Assembly: GCA_025531455.1 (NCBI GenBank)
Contig: JAMYHL010000006.1
Location: 930,001-994,000, forward strand
DNA length: 64,000 nt
Reading direction: 5' to 3'
Source of the DNA: Apiotrichum sp. Y4204
Lineage: Eukaryota; Basidiomycota; Tremellomycetes; Trichosporonales; Trichosporonaceae
Shown here: one piece after another, positions 44,422 to 55,922 of the stretch
Layout of the letters: the number at the start of each line of letters is the position of its first letter
Numbering within the stretch: position 1 is the first letter of the stretch
The notes under the pieces: model-generated
The model's input: the letters and a program-made list of their open reading frames with translations, nothing else
Told to the model about the DNA's origin: nothing
The model's database searches: none
Position numbers and translations under genes: made by a program

Positions 44422-45594
44422 TCATGACCTCAAAAACTCGCACGACTTGGGCCCCCACCGAATCGCCGCCTTGTAGCGGTACATTCCCGGCGCGTTTCCC
44501 TTCTGCAGCCCATCGATCGCGTCCGCGAGCTGTGGACCAAGCCCCTCAGCCTTGACCTCTGCGAGAGGGTAGAGGTACGTCTTGAAGCTGAAGACGAGCA
44601 CGCGAGTGTTTGGCAGCCGGCTGAGGTGCTGGTTCTCGCACCGGAAGTGGCACTTGGACGGGTCCACGTCCTCGGCGCGGATCTCCTCGTCTGAGGTGAT
44701 GTGGTTGCTGGCGAGGTTGTGCAGGTCGCCGTGGGTCTGGACCGACCACTGCGGATGAGTACAAGGATGGGGGGATCAAGGGTTTGTCTGGCGGTACTCA
44801 CGTTGATACGGGTCACTGGCTTTCCGACCTCAAGCTTTGAAAAGAAGCGCTCCATGCTCGGCCCGATCCTCTCGTAGCTCGGCACTGGCTCGTGGATCGC
44901 ATCGAGGCCTTTGCCCAGCTTCGAGGCCGGGTCAAAGCCAGAGGGGAAGCAGCACACGAACGCGACGCAGCGGTGGTGGCCGTCAGGCTCCTGCGTGACG
45001 AAGAACAGGTCCTCCTCCACCGTCTCGGCGAGGATGCGGAGCGTGGCCTCGGCGCCAGCGTCGCTCATGTCGGTTACCTTGGACGGCACGGTGCGCCCTG
45101 TGATGCTGTTGGTCGTCTGGCCGTCCTTGATGCTAAAGATTGTAGGGAAGCGCTCGGGGAGGTACGAGCCCAGCAGGTAGTCGTACATTTCGCGGACGGC
45201 GGCCGCCCCAATAGTTCCATGCACAACACCATGTACCCCGCTGCCGAGGGAGCGCACGAGCGCGCGCCGCTGGTTGATGTGCGAGAGGTAGTCGCTGTCG
45301 ATAGAAATGAGGTCCTCGCCCCTCGTGTTCTTGAGCCCTGCTGTCAGAAAGAGATTTACCGGATCCCGCACCCATTGTCATGTGGTAGATTGGCTTGAAG
45401 GGCCGGAAACGCGACTTTTCGAGGGTCGCCCAGTCGACGGTCACCGGCGTGATCGGCCGTGGGAGGAGGGTATCGTGCTGCTCCTTCACCTTCTCGGCGA
45501 CGGGTACCGGGGGAGTCTGTGACTTGGACTTGGACTTGGCGCGCAGGGCGAGCGCGAGCGCCACGAGCGCGAAGAGGAGCGCGATCGTGATCAT
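44422..45594 (-). CDS. Membrane-anchored DUF3445 (haem-dependent oxidative N-demethylase-like) protein
   Basis: Exons 45594..45372, 45337..44802 and 44748..44422 give 361 residues; introns are 34 and 53 nt. Residues 1-17 form a hydrophobic N-terminal anchor (MITIALLFALVALALAL) followed by a basic KSKSKS stop-transfer stretch. The core shows FRPFKPIYHMTMGL, rebuilt across the 34-nt intron, then DYLSHINQRRAL, HRCVAFVCCFPSGFDP, RINWSVQTHG across intron 2 and CENQHLSRLPNTRVLVFSFKTYL, all typical of DUF3445, whose bacterial members are haem-dependent N-demethylases. His residues in the C-terminal part are candidates for haem binding. An upstream in-frame ATG at 45687 exists, but the anchor starts best at 45594. 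Confidence 0.87.
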
Positions 45595-46516
45595 TTGAAT
45601 CTGAATCTGGAAGTCTGGAACAGAGTCGGTCAGTGTTGTAATAAAGAGTGGGTGGGGAGGTGTATAGGGGGCGTCGGCCAACCTCATCCCCGTGTCGCCT
45701 TATATCTATTGTCGGAGTCCACAATTCCTCGGAAATGACATCCTCATCCTCGTTAGACATCCCGCATCGGGCGCGGCGCGTAACCGCCAAAAACAAGTGT
45801 TGACTCGGACGTGTCCTCGGTCAGCGGCCAGTGGGGGCCAGTGGGCAGCGACGCAGAGGTGGGACCCGTCGCGCAATGCCGCCACCACCGCCCGCAGCCG
45901 TTGCCCACCTCGCCACCTTACGCGCCTGGAACTTGGTGACGTCGCTGGCCGCTGGCCAAACCTTGCCCGCGGCCAGGTGGGCGAGAGCTTGTCTTCCCCC
46001 ATGCACTGGACACTGATCTGGATCCCCGCGTTCTTTTGTCTGTGGAGCGGTGTGGAGCTCGCGCTTGGTGTTTGGCACTCGGCACTCGGCGCTCGGCGCT
46101 CGGATTCATCTGCGAGAGAGGTACGCGCGAGACGCGTCGCCGGCTCTTATCGGATGATCACTTGGCATCTGTCCATCAATCGCAACATGTATCTGGATCT
46201 GACAGGGCTATGGCATCAGCGCTAGCATGGGATCTTGATGCCCATCGGGGTGCCCACTCAGACCTGCGACTGCGACTGAGACTGTGCACACGAGCACAAT
46301 AACAACAGATCTGGTGGCATGGGGCCCAGCGGGGGTGGCGCTCGTATCGACTCTGCCACGATCTTGCACTAATCGGGCATGCGTAGGCCGCCATCCTCAG
46401 CGCCTCAGCTCAGTGGGCAGACAAATCCAAGCCGGCAAAGACGCGATGCATAACCATCCGCTTATACCAAACTTACGCCGAGCTTCTTCCAACACCGTTG
46501 TCTCCGCTCGCTCATT
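45595..46516. other. Intergenic region
   Basis: Promoter of the DUF3445 gene and 3' region of the DUF2804 gene, both on the minus strand. Short GGCACTCGGC direct repeats occur near 46075-46100. No gene seen. Confidence 0.45.
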
Positions 46517-47539
46517 CTACCAGCGGCGCCACACGTCCTCCGCGAAGCCGAGGAGCCCGTCAAACTCGACCACTTCGGAGCCGGTATCAAACGTGCCGCT
46601 CCATGTCCCAAAGCACTGGTCCGTGCGGCTGGCGGTGAGCGGCGAGTCGACGCGGGACACCTTGTCGAAGAACGGCGTGAGCGTCGCGTCGAGCCCCCCA
46701 CCGCGGACGCGCCAGGGCGCCATGTAGTCGTTCGTGTCATAGCTCCACTCCAACGCAACACTGATCTTGTACAGCTTGGTGCGCACGAGGACCGCGTTCT
46801 CCGTGCTCCCTGTGCCGTCGGTCCAGCGCCCACCGAGCTGCAGGCCGAGCACGCGCCCGCGCCGGTCCATACCGCACCCTGCCGCCCAGTTCCACCCGAT
46901 CTCGGCAGGCCACCGCCCGCGCCCGTGATCGAGCACAGCCCAGCTCTCGCCGGGGGACAGGGCCGTGGTCGTGGACTCGCCCCCGTCAGTTATCGTAATT
47001 GTCCCCAGCGCCGGGCGGCACACGTCCTTGACAGTGTACTGGAACAGAGTGTCTGACCACGGCACGACGACGCCGAGGCGCTCATGCCCCGGAGGCAGCT
47101 GGGCGAAAACGTCGAATTCCACGCCGGAGATCGCGCCGCGCAGCCGCGTCCCACTGTGTTCCTGTATAATCTCGATCGCGAGGCCGTTTCCGCTCGCGCG
47201 CGCGTCGCCCTCCACATTCGCAGGAATGACGCACCCCGCGTCTCCGTCTTTGCCGAGCGCGGCTGCCGCGCGCGTGATTTCTCGCCCGCTAGCGCGGTCG
47301 AGGACCCACACGTCGTGGGCAGCAAAGGTGTCGAGCGACGCGATGGTGAGTCCGATAATGTGTGTCGGGGAGAGAATGCACCAGTACTCCCACCGCTTGT
47401 TGCGGCCGTGGTGCGCGTCGCGGCGCCCGATGGCGGCGCAGTCGACAAGAGGCTGTCGGCACCACCCGTGCGAGGCGGGGTTGAAGGTGCCGTCTGGTCG
47501 CGTGAGTGAGACGCGGGAGATGAGTTCCATCTCGGTCAT
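46517..47539 (-). CDS. DUF2804 protein
   Basis: Reading from ATG 47539 gives 340 residues without an intron: MTEMELISRVSLTRPDG, FNPASHGWCRQPL, KRWEYWCILSP, IGWNWAAGCG, LGGRWTDGTGSTENA and the C-terminal FDTGSEVVEFDGLLGFAEDVWRRW follow the DUF2804 pattern. The fold is predicted to be lipocalin-like and its function is not known to me. The frame stays open upstream to an ATG at 47767 through a Ser/Thr/Pro-rich stretch, so the protein could be up to 416 residues; I take the start where family similarity begins. It is divergent from the SH3 gene. Confidence 0.8.
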   Translation of the reverse strand: MTEMELISRVSLTRPDGTFNPASHGWCRQPLVDCAAIGRRDAHHGRNKRWEYWCILSPTHIIGLTIASLDTFAAHDVWVLDRASGREITRAAAALGKDGDAGCVIPANVEGDARASGNGLAIEIIQEHSGTRLRGAISGVEFDVFAQLPPGHERLGVVVPWSDTLFQYTVKDVCRPALGTITITDGGESTTTALSPGESWAVLDHGRGRWPAEIGWNWAAGCGMDRRGRVLGLQLGGRWTDGTGSTENAVLVRTKLYKISVALEWSYDTNDYMAPWRVRGGGLDATLTPFFDKVSRVDSPLTASRTDQCFGTWSGTFDTGSEVVEFDGLLGFAEDVWRRW

Positions 47540-47767
47540 GGGGTACGGCGACGTGGGCGAGATCGGGGTTGCGGTAGATGGCTGGGCTGGAGGGATGGGG
47601 CTAGTGCCAATGCTAGTGCTGGATATCTGGGTGTGAGTACGTCGTCGGGATGGATAGACAGGGTAGATGCATTCAGTCCACATCGTGTTTATGTCGCGTT
47701 CGCGTCCCGCCATTGATGCTGACATCCTTGTGATCTGGATGTGTTGTTGATGGATGTTGATGGCCAA

Positions 47768-48430
47768 GAGATGGTGGGCAACAGCTCTGCAGCATTTTCT
47801 TGGCGGGGGGTGGTGGAGTGGCAGAAATGGGTGGACGGATGGATCGAATGGGTGGCGCCGGTGGCTGTGCTTCCCGCAGTTGATCCTTCATCATCACCAA
47901 GACGATCATCGTCGCCACCATGCATCGCGAGCAAGCAATGCTACATCTTGCTCATCCCGCGATGCGATGCACCTTGTCCTCGTCATCACCGATGCATGCA
48001 TGCATCTACAGTATACGTATGGACTGTTTTCTCACAATGGGACGGGGTGACAATAAGCTCGAGATGGTCCAGGGACACTGGTGATTCCAAGCCCAGCGCG
48101 TGCCAGCCCCGCAGTCGTCTGTCCAATGGCGGGCAGACAGACGACGCACTTTTCTTGGCAACAGCAAAGACAAGTGAAGAGATGTCCTTCACGTTTACTC
48201 TTTTGTCTTTTACTCTCTTTCTCATCCTACATCTCTACATCGCCATCTCCATCTCCGCCTCACATCTCCTCATTCTCGACGCCACCTGCGTCCGCACCAC
48301 CGCACTCGCGCTCATCCCCCGCTGCCTTCTTGACCGATTTCCCGGAACCCACGCTCTTTTTCTCCCGCTTGCTTTTCTTTTCTTTTCGCCTTTCTTTTCT
48401 TACCTGTTTCTTCCTCTTGCGCGACATACG
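47768..48430. other. Shared promoter region of divergent genes
   Basis: Between the DUF2804 and SH3 genes. The right side is a long C/T-rich leader with CTTTTC words directly before the SH3 start codon. No gene seen. Confidence 0.5.
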
Positions 48431-50259
48431 ATGAAACAACACCGCGTCGCCGCCGCGTCAGTCTTCGCCCTCGGAGCGGCGCTGCGCGCCGCCGCCCAGC
48501 TCTCCGAGGGTCCCAACGGCAACTGTCTCTTCCTCCAAGGCAGCACCGTCTGCCCCAGCTGTGAGTGGCTTGTTCGGGGACAATACGCGGCGGCGGCGCC
48601 AACGCGCTAGGAACCGCAGTGTGCCGGCTGCTCCCGCCCCCTGCCCTGCTCGGCACGCTCGTCGTCCCACTCCCACTCAGCACACACTGACACGCAGTCC
48701 CTATTTACATGGGCGTCGGCCAGCTCGCAAGCGAGTACCCGTTCATGGCGGACGTGACGGACACGGCAAGCTTTGACAAGGCCGCCGAGGCGTACTTTAC
48801 CGGCTCCGGTCCCGACGATTGGCCGCAGACCAAGTATAACGATGAGCTCGCATGTGACAAGGCACAGAGCGCTGTTGTCCAGTGGCAGCGCACCGTCATG
48901 TGCGGTATCTGGGCACGCAGCAGCGCTACTCGGTCGTGCATGACACATTTCCGTGAGTGCCAGTGGAAACGAGATGGTGGTCGAGAGGCAAAGCTTGGCT
49001 AGGACACACAGCACCACTGAACCGCTCTCCTTGATCCCAGCTGACCATCAGAGGGCAGCACGTCGTCCATTCCCTATGTCTGCAGCGACACCTGCACGCA
49101 GTTTGGCAACTCGGAGAAGGCTCTCACGCAGAACACGCAATTCTGCGCCGCCAGGGACAACAGCGGTGTGCGCGCGACTACGCTCAAAAATGACCTGCAG
49201 GCGTGCTACGACCTGACGAGCTCGTCGAGCAACACGAACTGTGTCTCCGGCCTCGACAACGAGCCCGGCACTTGTGGTTTCGGCAGCGATCTGACTGCGG
49301 CTTGTGCTTTCTGTGCCACCCAGTCGTCTGCGTCCTGTTGTTCTTCAATCTCTTGTCCCGCCGACGGCTCCAGCCCCAGCTCGAGCGGTACCGCTTCCCC
49401 GACGGGCACTGGAACCAACAAGGACAACTCGAAGGCGGGCAGCAAGTCCAAGGGCCTCTCGGGCGGCGCTATCGCCGGTATCGTTATTGGAGTCATCGCT
49501 GGTCTGGTTATTGTGAGTGTACGGAAACACGATAGTCCTGACGCCAGCTCGGTCTCCTTCTCTTCTTCTGCATGCGCCGCCGCCGCCGCAACTCCAGCAA
49601 CCAGGGCCACCTTCTTCGCACTCCGCCGACGGAGAAGCTCGACCGTCAGACGTCCACCCCGCTTTCTGTCGGAGACCACGACGACGACCACTTTGCCGCC
49701 CGCAACGCGTCGCCGTTCTCGAACGCCAACGCTGCGCCCGTTGCGGGCGCGGCGGCTGGTGCTGGCCTCGCGGGTGTCGGTGCCGGCGCTCTGGCGAACA
49801 ACCACCGCAATGCACCGGCAACAGGCACCGCGGCGCCTGCTGCTCCTGCCGCTGCTTCCTCGGCTGCCGCCCCTGCTGCTGCTTCCGCGGCTGCTGCTCC
49901 CGCTGCCACCGCCGCAGCCCCTACCTCGTCTGGCGCGCCCATCGGCCCCGGCTCAACAGCCACTGCCATCTACCCGTAGGTCCCTTGAATCCGCCGTTGT
50001 CCACCAATCTGACCCACAGATACTCCGCTGCGCTGGATGACGAGCTTACCCTCGAGCCTGGCATGAAGATTCACGTGCAGGAGGTATTCGACGACGGGTG
50101 GGCGACGGGCACTGCCAAGAGCGGCGGACCAGTCGCGCAGCTCGGCAAGCTGGGCAAGTTCCCTATGGTGAGTGTCAGAAGCCTTGTGTCCTGTGGCACC
50201 AAGACGGTTTATTCTCGTCTCCCCTGCTGACAATCCAGGTCTGCGTTGGCCAGAGCTAG
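48431..50259 (+). CDS. Cys-rich ectodomain, single-TM protein with C-terminal SH3 domain
   Basis: Exons 48431..48560, 48698..48952, 49052..49512, 49548..49975, 50020..50167 and 50239..50259 give 480 residues; introns are 137, 99, 35, 44 and 71 nt. A signal peptide (to about residue 22, RAAAQ) leads into an ectodomain with about 18 Cys, then a Ser/Thr/Gly stalk. The membrane helix IAGIVIGVIAGLVILGLLLF is split by the 35-nt intron and is followed by CMRRRRRN. A disordered Ala/Pro cytoplasmic linker of about 130 residues precedes an SH3 domain (about 425-478: SAALDDELTLEPG, DDGWATG, GKFPMVCV). The layout recalls fungal Fus1/Sho1-like sensors with a cytoplasmic SH3 and suggests a cell-surface signalling or polarity scaffold; this is inference. 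Confidence 0.87.
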
Positions 50260-50596
50260 CTCAATTCTACGGACACTGTATTGTATACACGCAGATAATA
50301 GTGATGGTGCGAGTCTCGAGTCGTGTCGTCGCGAGTGCGGCCGGCTGGGGCTTGGGCCTCTGCGTATTGTAATGGCCGATGTTAGTAATGCGATGGGCGG
50401 AGCGGGAGGCCTGCGCAGGGGAGGTGTCGGAGATCGGGGATATGTGTGATGCGTATTGCGTGATGCGCATGCCGCGTATGACGGTCATGAGCTCATGACC
50501 ACCTGAGGAGGATCCCCACGTTCCGACACCCGACACTTGACATATTATCGTATCCATAGTACCTATATATGCTACTTTTGACTATGACCATCCTTC
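50260..50596. other. Convergent 3' intergenic region
   Basis: Between the 3' ends of the SH3 gene and the first MFS gene. No gene or repeat of note. Confidence 0.5.
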
Positions 50597-52425
50597 TCAG
50601 AGGACATAACGAATCCGCCTCGGCGCACCGGCCGCCTCGGCCCGCTCCATCTTGCGGTTCTCCCACACGAGGCACTGACGGAGCAAGAGCGACACGGCAA
50701 TCGCGAGCCCTGTGAACACGGCGTTGACAGTGAATGCCATCTGGGCGTCAGAACGAGAAACTGCCAGTGAATACGCACGACGTAGTTGGGACCCTGGCTC
50801 TTCGGATACAAGTACGGGCTCCAGATCTGTGCCACTGCGGTGGTCAGTTTCTTGCGCACTCTTCTCTGAGCTCTCTCTCTAGCTCTCTAGCTCCACTCGC
50901 TCCGCCCTTCACTCACTATTCCCCAGGGCATTGACCGTCCCAAAGGCGAACGCGCGCTTGGTCCTCGGGCGCGCAAACGTGCTCCCAACCCACGCGAGCA
51001 AAACCGTAAAGCTCGAGCTCATGCCAAATGTCATGCAAAAGATGCTAAAGTACCGCGGGGCGGTCGTGCGCGTCGTCGCGGCAATGACGAAACCCGCGAT
51101 ACCCACCAGCATCGGGAGGGTGTAGTGGAAACAGCGCTCGGGGCGGCGGTCGGACGAGAAGGAGACGAGCAGCTCGGTCACCGCCGGAACGAGGTATGGC
51201 GGCGCGGAGAGGAGGAGCCTGGAGTGAGAATTAAAGGGCGACTGTACTCACGTCTTAACGCGCGACAGTCCGAATGTGTTGACCACAGTCGGGACAAAGG
51301 ACGTGTAACCGCCTGCAGTGGTCATGAGCGCGTAGATGAGGGCGAGCATCCACAGCTTGTAGTCTCCCACGCCGGCCTTGACCGACTCCCACATGCCGTG
51401 CTCCTCGTCGTCGGGCACGCCCGTGTCGCGCGCGAGGCGCGCAGCCGCGACGAGCTTCTCGCGCTCCGTGAGCCAGCGAGTCCTGGGAGTCAGCTCTAGT
51501 TCTCTGCGTTTCTCCGTTATTTTTCTGCCTCACGTGCTCGGATAGTCTGGAAGGATGGCGACGGCAATAATCGCAAACGTAATGGTAATCACGCCCTCGA
51601 TGAGGAAGAGCCAGCGCCACGACTCGAGGCCGCGCGCGCCGTCCAGCCCGCCCTGGATGCCGGCTGCGATGAGGCCTGCGAACGCGCCGGAAAGGTGGGC
51701 GCCAGTGTACAGCTGGAAGGGTGAGCGGACTTTGGGGAACAGAGGATCTGGTTTAAGAGTACCCACCACTGACACCCGCAAGGCGAGCTCCTTCTTGGTG
51801 TACCACGAGCTCAGGAAGAAGAGGATTCCGGGGAAGAATGGCGCCTCGGTGACACCGAGGAAGAAGCGGATGACCACAAGGTGCGGGTACGTGTCTGCGG
51901 CGGCGGTACATGTGCTGACGACGCCCCAGACGGCGACGAATCCGGGAATGTAGAGCGACGGCCGGACGCGGGTGAGCACGAGGTTGGAGGGGATCTGGCC
52001 GACAATGTAGCCGACAAAGAAGATTGAGATGGCCGTGTTGAAGTTTTGGCCTTGCATCCCGAGATCCGCCTCGATGCCCTGCACGCGCGCGAGCCTGGGA
52101 TGAGCAACGGCCAGTGGATGACAACTTACGCTAGGCCGTTACGGTCGAGATACGCCATGATGAGGAGAATGAACAGCATCGGGAGGATGCGCAGGTCCAT
52201 CTGAGGTCAGCCTCGCTCGATATACTATGCTTTACCCACCTTGCGCCTCAGCTTGCGCTGGAGGACATCAAACTCCTCCTCGCTGACGGCATCCAGCCCG
52301 TCAGGCCACACGAGGTCGCTCTTCTCGTTGCGCTGCTTGTCGCCGTGCTGCGTCTCCGGCTCGGTCTCGTACGCCGCGAAGATGCCGCCCGCCGCGCGGT
52401 CGCCCGGCGTCGGTGATGTCGCCAT
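50597..52425 (-). CDS. MFS transporter, anion:cation symporter group (Dal5/Tna1-like)
   Basis: Eight exons: 52425..52240, 52200..52130, 52094..51767, 51712..51534, 51482..51252, 51218..50917, 50834..50779 and 50740..50597, giving 498 residues. Introns are 39, 35, 54, 51, 33, 82 and 38 nt. Family landmarks are the cytoplasmic start LRRKMDLRILPMLFILLIMAYLDRNGLA, GYIVGQIPSNLVLTRVRPS, FLGVTEAPFFPGILFFLSSWYTKKELALR and LSGAFAGLIAAGI, LFLIEGVITI, DYPSTTRWLTEREK. This is the pattern of allantoate, nicotinate, biotin and related organic anion permeases. The 54-nt intron at 51713..51766 is in frame and open, but splicing restores the family sequence ALRVSVLYTGAHLSG. The exact substrate is unknown. Confidence 0.9.
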
Positions 52426-53077
52426 GGCTGGAGATGCTGGGGTCCGAGGAGGTTGGAGGTGGGCTACTATCAGATATGGGATAGATAGAGGAAAATAAGG
52501 CTATCCGTGGCGTAGTTTATAGATTTTATCAAGATCTATCTATTGCCTGTTTCTATCGCAGCTCGGCATTGCGTCGCATCGCAACTTTGTCGTCGGCTGT
52601 TGTGGTTGGCGAGCATGGCGGGGCTTGGCATCCCAGGGACTGTGGACTTTTTCTGGGTGGTTGGTTATATTTATCGGCAGGTCGGCCGTGCCGTAAACTC
52701 TCTTCGAGGTGGGGCTGGATTTTCGAGTTGCCTTTGCATGTCCGCCGACAGCCATGCTATACATGGGGTTCTCTCTCTCACTCAAGTGTCCCCCCTCCCT
52801 CGCCACCTTAATCATAGTCTACCAGTCTTGGTCTCTCCCTCACGCTCATCACGCGCACAAGTCTCGTAGCTCAGAATTCTTTATCGGGCCCGAAAATCGC
52901 GTCCAACTGCCCCGGAATGCGCGACGCGATTGGATATCCAGATACCCGAGCGCGCCATGATCCGATCGCGTCCACAGTCGATATCAACCGAGCACAACAA
53001 TGCCAGAATGAAATGGCATCTCCGAGCTCCAATTCCCCAGTACCCATCCACTTGCTCTCTCCTCTCTAGATCTACGT
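52426..53077. other. Intergenic region
   Basis: Promoter of the first MFS gene and 3' region of the second, both on the minus strand. No gene seen. Confidence 0.5.
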
Positions 53078-54927
53078 CTATATCTCCCTCGCCTCCTGCT
53101 TCTCCCCCTCTTTCTTCCCTTTCCCCGGCCGGTGCCGCGGTACCAGCACCCACAAGAGGACATACGCTGCGATCATGCCCACGCTCACTGGCTGGATCGT
53201 CCAGATACCGTACTAAAGTCAGCATTACGACACCGTTCTTCTACATACCTGGTCGGCGATTGCGCCCGCGATGCTGTCTGTCAGCGGGGAACGGGTCCAA
53301 GCATACTCACAATGGCACGGCCGCAGCCCCCGCCCCGCCCATGCTCCCCATCAGGCCCATGACCCCGCCGCGCAAGTCGTCGTCGTACACGGACGACACG
53401 ACCATCAGCGCGACGGGATACACTGGCCCGAGGGCGAATCCGACAAACGCGTAGCACACGCCGTTCCCGATAAGCGAGTGCGTAAACCAAATGACGAGCT
53501 CGAGCCCGAGGGCGAGAATCGAGCTGCGGGTCAGTTTGGGATTATATATGCTGTACATACTAGAGATAGATTGAGCGCTGGTACCCCAGCCACTTTGTCA
53601 CGGGGATGAGGACGATGCGGGACACGGTCATCCCGCCCCAGAACCCGGTGGCCACGTATCCCGCGGCCGCGGTGCCCCCGCGCTCGCGCCGGAGAAAGGT
53701 GACGCTCCATGACGAAATGGCGACTTCCACCCCGATCTGCTGTCAGAAACAAAGCAGTACTGTTCACGCACGTAGAGGAAGCTGAAGGCCAAGAGGGCGT
53801 ATACGCTCGGCGTGCGCAGGATGCGCAGGAGCTTGGCACCGCTGCTCTGCGGCGCCGCGTCCGGCGGAAGGGGCGGGACAGTCCCGTCGCGCTCGATAAT
53901 GGTGTGCTGCGCGTGGTGCTCCGCGGTTGCTTCGAGATGCTCTGTCCTCCCTGTCCCATCCTCTTCACCATTCCCGGACTCCCCCTCCCGCCTCTCTAGG
54001 CGCCACGACTCGATCTGTTCCTCTGTACGCATATCAAACGCGACAAACATGACCCCGAGAGCGATGAGCGCGACTCCAAACGCGACGAAAAAGTAGTAAT
54101 ACGCCTTGTCCGCGACGTGCTCCGCAAACGCGGTGGCGGCCAGCGGGGCGAGCGTGCCCCCGAGCCCGAAGCATGCCTGCACGACCATCATCTTGGTGCC
54201 TGCGCCTGGGAGGCGGGTCGTGATGTTGTTTACCTGCGCGTCCTGCCGTCAGTGGAGAGATGTATTTTACGTACTTGAAGACCGAGGCCGAAGAGGTTGA
54301 TCGCAAAGGCGATGAGGAAGACGGCGTAGTGCGCGCCGCTGCCCATAAGGAGGTACGCGACCGCCTGTGCGAGTGCGCCGAGGCACGTTGCCTGGTGTGA
54401 GTTGCTTCCAGCCAGCCAACTTACGAGGCCAAACCCGATGCGGTCCGTGATCCACACGTTGCTGAGGCCAGCAACCATGGACCCGACAAACCCCGTCGTG
54501 TAAATGAGCGACACTGGTGTCAGAGGGGCACTCCCCACCTACTTCCATCCCGCGCCGCACGCACTGACGAGATAGTTGATCTGCCGTCAGCTCCCTCCAT
54601 GCCCTCCAGTCCCCAACTCACCCCAAAGTGGTGCTGGAGCGACGGGATGAGCGGGCCCATCGACCCGTCCGTCCACCCGCAGAGCACCATCGAGAGACAC
54701 AGCCCCGCGCTGCTGTCAGCACAGATACCTGCTGGGACGCACTAGATGGCCGTGAGGCGCGCCGCGCTCGGGGGCGGGAGCGTCCGGCGGAGGCGGGCAA
54801 AGATGTAGACGTGGTGGTGCTCCGTTTTCTCTCCGCTCTCGCCACTCTCTCCACTCGTCGCTCCGCATGCCGCGAGCCCAGTCTCGACATGCGCCGGCTC
54901 GTCCTTCTCTCTGCTGTCCGGATCCAT
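53078..54927 (-). CDS. MFS transporter, ten exons, one of 16 nt
   Basis: Exons 54927..54743, 54709..54622, 54580..54565, 54513..54425, 54391..54275, 54242..53772, 53736..53561, 53523..53311, 53273..53249 and 53212..53078 give 504 residues. Introns are 33, 41, 51, 33, 32, 35, 37, 37 and 36 nt. The family frame shows CGWTDGSMGPLIPSLQHHFGINYL, TGFVGSMVAGLSNVWITDRIGFG, FGLGLQDAQVNNI, QACFGLGGTLAPLAAT, then a long hydrophilic central loop, and VGVE/GVEVAISSWSVTF and ATGFWGGMTVSRIV in the second half. This matches a group of fungal MFS general transporters related to the FHS sugar-type fold. The substrate is unknown. Exon 3 and exon 9 (25 nt) are microexons needed for frame. Confidence 0.86.
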
Positions 54928-55802
54928 GGTGTTGAAGAATGTACATCTGTGCGAACACCAGTCTTGGTTCTTGGTTCTTGACACGACTCGACTCGCGCGG
55001 TGCGGGTCTTGTTTGCGGGACATCAACCTGGACAAGTAACATTACAGTGGAGCACCGGCGCCATCGGTGTTCATCCAAGACCGGCCCGGGGGCAACACCT
55101 CGCTAACTCTCGGAGACGGGCCGAGGTCCGAGGTTCTGCGGTACTGTGGTCCCGAAGGCTGTATCTGCTGTCTCGCTGGTCCTCGTCGGGGGAGACCGAT
55201 GCAGAGCAGTGTCTGCCGCCAGTTGCCGCCGTCCGTGTCGTGCCGTGTGAGCCATATGGATATCGCGCGCGCAGCACACGACAACTTCGGTTCTCAACAT
55301 TCAAACGTCAAACAAGTGACCGACGGGCAATGTACCGGCGACCGGCGAGGACCGGACTCGAGGTCTCCCTGGCAGATCATGGCAGATGATGCCGGACGAC
55401 ATGCTGTGCGCTGTGCCGAGGACACGCGTCACGGTGACATTACAATCTTTTGACCCTTGCGATCTGGGTGACATTCACACAGAATGGACAGACACTGGCA
55501 GTGGAAGCGTCGGAACGCGCCGCACCAGGGATACACTCTCTTTACAGATCCGCAGTTTACAGATGACGACCCTCGCCGCGGGGTTTACAGATAATGGATA
55601 CCCCCCTGTGGTGCTGTAGTTTAATGACAACAAGCATGATCTCGGTCCAAACCGGACGCCTGTCGTCCTGTGACGATGCTCAGCTTATATCGAGACGCGA
55701 TCACTTCCGATACTGAGGGATGCATGGCCGAAGGCGTTCGCGTCTCCGGCGGTTATAATGTCACGAGGCGACTCACCGCGGCATGCATGTCGAGATGATG
55801 GG
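54928..55802. other. Shared promoter region of divergent genes
   Basis: Almost 1 kb between the second MFS gene (minus) and the small membrane protein gene (plus). No gene seen. The stretch 55490-55620 has ACAGAT direct repeats. Confidence 0.45.
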
Positions 55803-55808
55803 TATAAG
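55803..55808 (+). promoter_or_regulatory. TATA-like box of the small membrane protein gene
   Basis: TATAAG 115-120 bases before the start codon, followed by an A/C-rich leader of repeated ACAACA and CACAAAGAC words that reaches the ATG. Confidence 0.45.
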
Positions 55809-55922
55809 AGCAGGGGGGGGATACTAACCCCCAACGAGAACAACAACACAGAGACAACAAAGATAACAACGGCACACCACAAAGACAATATCAACACACC
55901 ACAAAGACACCAACGACACACA

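Noticed and set aside
55609..55680. TAGTTTAATG word resembling the tRNA-Met D arm
   Set aside because: No acceptor, anticodon or T arm pairing could be built around it.
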